Assembly (NCBI GenBank): GCA_037043235.1
Contig: JAWRVZ010000096.1
Location: 682,001 to 746,000, forward strand
DNA from: Rhodeus uyekii
Lineage: Eukaryota; Chordata; Actinopteri; Cypriniformes; Acheilognathidae
Direction of reading: 5' to 3'
Length of the DNA: 64,000 bases
How positions within the stretch are numbered: position 1 is the first letter of the stretch; each line of letters starts with the position of its first letter. The notes under the pieces are model-generated. The model made no database searches. It saw nothing but the letters and a program-made list of their open reading frames with translations, and was not told where the DNA came from. The translations under genes and the position numbers were made by a program. This document shows positions 60,151 through 64,000 of this stretch, in pieces.

Positions 60151-63100
60151 TCACTGGAGATACTTAGGGTTTGGTTTTGAGATCCTGCCTGAGCGAGTCA
60201 CATAAAGTTTTTGTTCCGACTCTTTGGCAGGTACAGTGGTCTCAAATGTTAGTTTAGAGTCAGTAGATGTCACTTGTGCATTTGTGTGTTCTGAGTGGAA
60301 ACTTGGATCTTTTCCTGTTGTACACACTTTTGGGTAATCTGCAGGGCTGTATCCTTCATTTTGTGATGGCACAGTTTCAGGGACCGGCAAGATGTGTCTA
60401 CGATTCCTTCTATAATTCCTTCCCTCTGATTCCACCACATACGATCTTGGTTCCTTGCAGATGTCCTTGATGACTCCCACTTTACTGTACCCCTGAGGTG
60501 TTTGTAACCTGACTACTTCACCTTTGAAAAGAGTACGGAGAGGCTTGCTGCTTTTGTCATAATACAGCTTTTGTTGATGACGCTTGTGTGCAAGTTGTTT
60601 TCTGATCATGACGTTGCTTTTTGTTGAAGGAACCAGCAACTTTTTGTCAATTGGGAGTGTTGTTCGTGTTTGTCTTGATAAAAGTCTCTCTGCTGGTGAT
60701 CCAAGAATTTCATCACGAGGTATGTTTCTCAGATTGAGTAGATCCAGGAAAACATCTGTTCCATCTCTCTTTGATTTTTCCATCAACTCTTTTGCACTTC
60801 GCACCGCTCGTTCCGCTAATCCATTAGATTGTGGATACTCTGGGCTGCTTGTTACATGGATAAAATCCCAGGAATTTGCAAAGTTTTTGAATTGTTGACT
60901 GGAAAATTGTGTTCCATTGTCTGTGATCACTTTTTGGGGACTGCCATGTACTGAAAAGTGTCTCTTTAATTTTGTAATCACAGCGGTTGATGTCAGATTG
61001 CGAAGAAGATCTATTTCAAACCAACTTGAATAGGAGTCCACCAGAACAAGATAATGTTGGCCATTCCATTCAAACAGATCAGTTGCAACGGTTGACCAAG
61101 GAAGTTCTGGAGTATCATGTGACTTCAGTGGTTCCTTTTGCTGGTGCTGTTTCATACTGTTGCAGACAGAACATGAAGCACATTCCTTCTCAATGTCCTT
61201 GTTCATTGAAGGCCAAAACACTACTCCTCTTGCTCTGCGTTTTGTTGATTCTACTCCTGGATGTCCTCTGTGAAGAATAGTGATGTATTCTTTTTGTAGT
61301 GATTTGGGGATCACTGCTTTTGGGCCTTTCATCACAATCCCATCCTTTGTTGTCAGCTCATCTCGATATGGGTAGTACTGTTGAAGTACGAGTGAAAGCT
61401 TTACTTGTCGTTCTGGCCAGCCCTGGTGAATTGTACTGCTAAGCTGTGGCAATATTGGATCTGTGGCTGTGTGCTCTTTCAATTCAACGAGCCTTGATGA
61501 TGAGATGTGTTCCACAGACATTACCTCAAAGTCAGTCTTTTCACCACTTAACACTTCTGTGTTTTTTATGGGGGCACGTGAAAGAGTGTCAGCCAGAAAC
61601 ATTTCTTTGCCTTTTTTATAGTTTATTACAAAGTCATACTTTTGGAGCCGCAACATCATGCGTTGTAATCGCGCTGGAGCCATGTGTAGCGGTTTGTTGA
61701 GTATTGTCACCAATGGCTGATGGTCTGTCTCAATGTGAATTTTCTTTCCATAAATGTAGTCATGAAACTTTGCACATGCAAATACGACTGCAAGAAGCTC
61801 TTTCTCAATTTGAGCATATTGTCTCTCGGTTTGTGTCAGAGTGCGTGAGGCATATGCGATGGGAGCATTTTGTTGAAGACATGCTGCTCCAAGTCCAAAC
61901 TGTGAAGCGTCACACGTCAGTGTAACAGGTTTTTCAACATCGTAGTATCTCAATGTTGGTGGACTTGTGATGACCTCTTTCAGCTTGTTGAAAGCATCTT
62001 GGTGTTGTTTAAGCCAGCACCACTCCGCGTCTTTATGCGTTAACTGTCGTAAGGGTGCTGAGAGTTCACTGAAACCTGGAATAAATTTTCCAAGGTAGTT
62101 GACCATCCCTAGAAAGCGCTGTAGAGCTGTGACGTTTTCCGGGACTTCCATCTCCGTGATGGCTTTAACCTTTGAAGGGTCTGGTTTCAGTCCTTCACAT
62201 GTGAACACATGTCCAACATAGCATACTTCTGACAACCGGAACTTACATTTGAGAGGGTTAAGTCTAAGGTTGACTTTCTGAGCACGATCCAACACTTTTT
62301 TAAGATTATCGTCATGTTCTTTCACATCTTTTCCTCCAACGAGGATGTCGTCCACGATTATAGCGCATGGATAGCCTGCAAATATTTGTTCCATAGTCCT
62401 TTGGAACACCTCACTCGCTGTGCTAATTCCAAATGGCATACGCAGAAACCTGTATCTCCCAAATGGGGAGTTGAATGTTGTCAACATTGACGATTTTTCA
62501 TCAAGTGAAATTTGCCAAAAGGAACTTTTCGCATCTAGGACCGAAAAAACAGAGGCATTTGGCATTTGAGATGCGACTTCTTCTACAGTGCGCATGGGGT
62601 GGTGTGGACGTTTGAGGGCCTTATTTAAGTCTCTTGGGTCAATGCAAAGCCTTATTTCCTCTGAATTCTTTTTATGGGTTGCCACCATTGATGATACCCA
62701 TTCAGTGGGCTCTGATTCTGGAGTAAGAACACCCATTTCAACCATTCTTTGTAATTCTGCTTTGACTCTGCTATGCATGGCTGCTGGGACTTTGCGTGCG
62801 GGTTTTACAACTGGGTGCACTGCTGGGTCCAGCTTCATTGAATATGTTACTGGGAGCTTACCAACCTCATCTTTGAAAAGTTCTGCATATTCAGAATGAA
62901 TTTGTTCTGCAAAGCATGTAACTTCGTCTGCTGTCACGTGATGAATTTCTTTGTTGAGCGAGATAAGACTCATTTGTAAACAGTCCGGCAGACCTATCAA
63001 TGGTTGCACATTTCTCTTCACCACATAGAATGACAGATCATATGCTCTTTCTGATGAGTGGCATGTGAAAGTAGCTAATCCTGCTGTTGGTATTTCCTCA

Positions 63101-63480
63101 CCTCCATAGGCTATGAGCTTGGTGTTTTTCGACGAGCTTAATTCCTCTTCATCTCTTATTTTCATGAATAACGCATCAGAGATGACATTGCATTTAGCCC
63201 CTGTGTCCACTTTTAGATCAACTGAATGTCCATTGATGAACACAGTGCACATGAGCTCAGTCTTTTGTAGAGTTTTCTTCTCTACTGTTTGTACAGCAGT
63301 CTTTTCAAATGACACTCCATCCACATAATAGGATTCATCCGCACTATCTGTGGGAGTTTCTTTTGGTTTGAGCTGGTCTACTGCTTTTCTCCGTCTATTT
63401 GCCATGTGATTTGGTGTAGATTTACAGCACTTTTTGAAATGATCCCACTTCTGACACCATGTTGAATGATGGAAACTCAA
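60151..63480 (-). CDS. pol: Gypsy-type Pol polyprotein (protease-RT-RNase H-integrase), 1109 aa
   Basis: A single open frame. Protease: DTGA at residues 92-95. Reverse transcriptase about 215-430, with VLDAKSSFWQ (about 314) and the catalytic pair in IIVDDIL (about 374-380). RNase H about 518-635, with DAS (524), ELLAVV (561) and ADTLS. Integrase: His/Cys zinc module with Cys770 and Cys773, then D801, D854 and E890, spaced as D,D(35)E. A C-terminal tail includes VTRSGRISKPNPKYLQ, resembling K02A2.6-like proteins of the Mag-type Gypsy lineage. The nominal start lies within the 5' LTR and the first residues translate the primer binding site, so it is not a natural Pol start. The piece CQKWDHFKKCC may be a zinc-knuckle remnant of gag. 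No envelope gene. Confidence 0.93.
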   Translation of the reverse strand: MSFHHSTWCQKWDHFKKCCKSTPNHMANRRRKAVDQLKPKETPTDSADESYYVDGVSFEKTAVQTVEKKTLQKTELMCTVFINGHSVDLKVDTGAKCNVISDALFMKIRDEEELSSSKNTKLIAYGGEEIPTAGLATFTCHSSERAYDLSFYVVKRNVQPLIGLPDCLQMSLISLNKEIHHVTADEVTCFAEQIHSEYAELFKDEVGKLPVTYSMKLDPAVHPVVKPARKVPAAMHSRVKAELQRMVEMGVLTPESEPTEWVSSMVATHKKNSEEIRLCIDPRDLNKALKRPHHPMRTVEEVASQMPNASVFSVLDAKSSFWQISLDEKSSMLTTFNSPFGRYRFLRMPFGISTASEVFQRTMEQIFAGYPCAIIVDDILVGGKDVKEHDDNLKKVLDRAQKVNLRLNPLKCKFRLSEVCYVGHVFTCEGLKPDPSKVKAITEMEVPENVTALQRFLGMVNYLGKFIPGFSELSAPLRQLTHKDAEWCWLKQHQDAFNKLKEVITSPPTLRYYDVEKPVTLTCDASQFGLGAACLQQNAPIAYASRTLTQTERQYAQIEKELLAVVFACAKFHDYIYGKKIHIETDHQPLVTILNKPLHMAPARLQRMMLRLQKYDFVINYKKGKEMFLADTLSRAPIKNTEVLSGEKTDFEVMSVEHISSSRLVELKEHTATDPILPQLSSTIHQGWPERQVKLSLVLQQYYPYRDELTTKDGIVMKGPKAVIPKSLQKEYITILHRGHPGVESTKRRARGVVFWPSMNKDIEKECASCSVCNSMKQHQQKEPLKSHDTPELPWSTVATDLFEWNGQHYLVLVDSYSSWFEIDLLRNLTSTAVITKLKRHFSVHGSPQKVITDNGTQFSSQQFKNFANSWDFIHVTSSPEYPQSNGLAERAVRSAKELMEKSKRDGTDVFLDLLNLRNIPRDEILGSPAERLLSRQTRTTLPIDKKLLVPSTKSNVMIRKQLAHKRHQQKLYYDKSSKPLRTLFKGEVVRLQTPQGYSKVGVIKDICKEPRSYVVESEGRNYRRNRRHILPVPETVPSQNEGYSPADYPKVCTTGKDPSFHSEHTNAQVTSTDSKLTFETTVPAKESEQKLYVTRSGRISKPNPKYLQ
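63441..63459 (-). other. Primer binding site (tRNA-Leu type)
   Basis: The minus strand reads tggtgtcagaagtgggatc immediately inside the 5' LTR, complementary to the 3' end of a leucine tRNA (tggtgtcag...gtggg). Confidence 0.75.
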
Positions 63481-63623
63481 CTCCGAAATGCTTATTAATT
63501 CTTTACTAGAGAACTGGATTATTACATGTGGTTACATACAAAACTACCACCATACATCCGGGTTATTACTGACGTCAAAGGTAAGGTAAGGTATAACTAA
63601 GAACATACATTCAATGTTCTACA
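63460..63623 (-). repeat. 5' LTR (164 bp)
   Basis: Matches the 3' LTR, but with 'aaggtaaggtaaggtata' in place of the longer segment after 'actgacgtca'. Confidence 0.92.
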
Positions 63624-63628
63624 GCAAC

Positions 63629-64000
63629 TAACATCAAAATAGCAAAGGAGTCATCATCGAATAGTTTACGTACATGTTGTACCCAAGCTTATTAGATCCA
63701 TGCGTGCCAGTTGACAGTCGCTTTCATCAACACTAGTTCTTCAGAATCAGTTTGTGTCCCTATCTTTGGTTGCCATGGTTACTCATTAGTTAATCATTCT
63801 TTTCAGCTGTTCCTGTTTAGTTCCCTCAGTATCCCTATATATCTACAGTATATATAACCGGTTTTTTTTCAAGTCCATGTCTGGTCTTGTCAACATGCAT
63901 TTTGTAGTGTTAGCCATGTTTTCCAGCGACCTCCTGCTTATCTGTTTGTGAGTTCATAAAGATTATTTCAGTTTTGTATGCTTCTATACAGCAATATGGT
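63629..64000. other. Intergenic DNA with pyrimidine-rich repeat fragment
   Basis: The last 300 bp have the same style as 39086-39420 and 46990-47400 ('gttcctgtttagttccctca', 'ccatgtctggtcttgtcaac', 'agttcataaagattattt'). No gene seen. Confidence 0.35.

Larger units (their letters stand above)
59773..63623 (-). mobile_element. Ty3/Gypsy-type LTR retrotransposon, nearly complete but gag-less
   Basis: The element lies on the minus strand between LTRs at 59773-59960 and 63460-63623, with 5-bp target duplications gcaac (59768-59772 and 63624-63628). LTRs start TGTTGAAT and end TGTTCTACA in plus reading. A 19-bp primer binding site (63441-63459, matching a leucine tRNA 3' end) abuts the 5' LTR and a polypurine tract (59961-59972) abuts the 3' LTR. 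Shared LTR sequence appears unchanged apart from one 24-bp length difference, so insertion is recent. Only about 240 bp lie between primer site and protease, so gag is essentially deleted. Confidence 0.92.

Noticed and set aside
60267..63328. Several plus-strand frames of 60-104 codons
   Set aside because: Antisense shadows of the retrotransposon pol frame.

Overview
The window looks like teleost fish nuclear DNA, probably cypriniform. It is AT-rich, has intron-split vertebrate genes, dense cut-and-paste DNA transposons, a SINE tail of the kind common in carp-like fish, and long AT, GATA, GT and TAA microsatellites. I saw no bacterial, phage or CRISPR feature.

Three host genes can be followed exon by exon. 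coro7 (coronin 7, minus strand, positions 3646-16070) is cut by the left edge; its first six coding exons are readable. dnaja3 (mitochondrial DnaJ/Hsp40, Tid1, plus strand, 16990-23159) is complete: 11 coding exons join in frame to 455 residues, with the short-isoform C-terminus. The two genes are head to head across about 920 bp that hold a 160-bp GATA tract, NRF-1-like sites and a YY1-like site on the dnaja3 start codon. A butyrophilin/MOG-like immunoglobulin receptor gene (plus strand, 48528-56496) reads as 8 coding exons, all joined in phase 1, giving about 329 residues and ending in a cut-short PRY segment.

Between dnaja3 and the receptor (about 23.7-48.4 kb) is a repeat-rich graveyard. 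It holds degraded exon-like pieces of a T-type calcium channel (30.8-31.7 kb, and a shuffled tandem copy at 44.4-44.75 kb), frameshifted remnants of two multicopy teleost families (35.5-38.1 kb), unidentified coiled-coil exon remnants (29.3-30.0 kb), and a segmental duplication in which one copy (43.6-44.2 kb) preserves the empty site of a 2.1-kb hAT-like insertion in the other (26.9-29.0 kb).

The right end carries a young Ty3/Gypsy-type LTR retrotransposon (59773-63623, minus strand) with target duplication, primer binding site, polypurine tract and an open pol frame, but almost no gag. Other elements with readable ends include a 978-bp hAT with perfect 8-bp target duplication, a TTAA-flanked piggyBac-like MITE, several TA-flanked pogo/Tigger-like MITEs and a 755-bp element with perfect 24-bp terminal repeats.

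I did not find a convincing new biological system. The observations most worth a second look are the empty-site pair, the duplicated calcium-channel exons, the nearly perfect 60-bp inverted repeat at 42.9/43.4 kb, and the gag-less LTR element.
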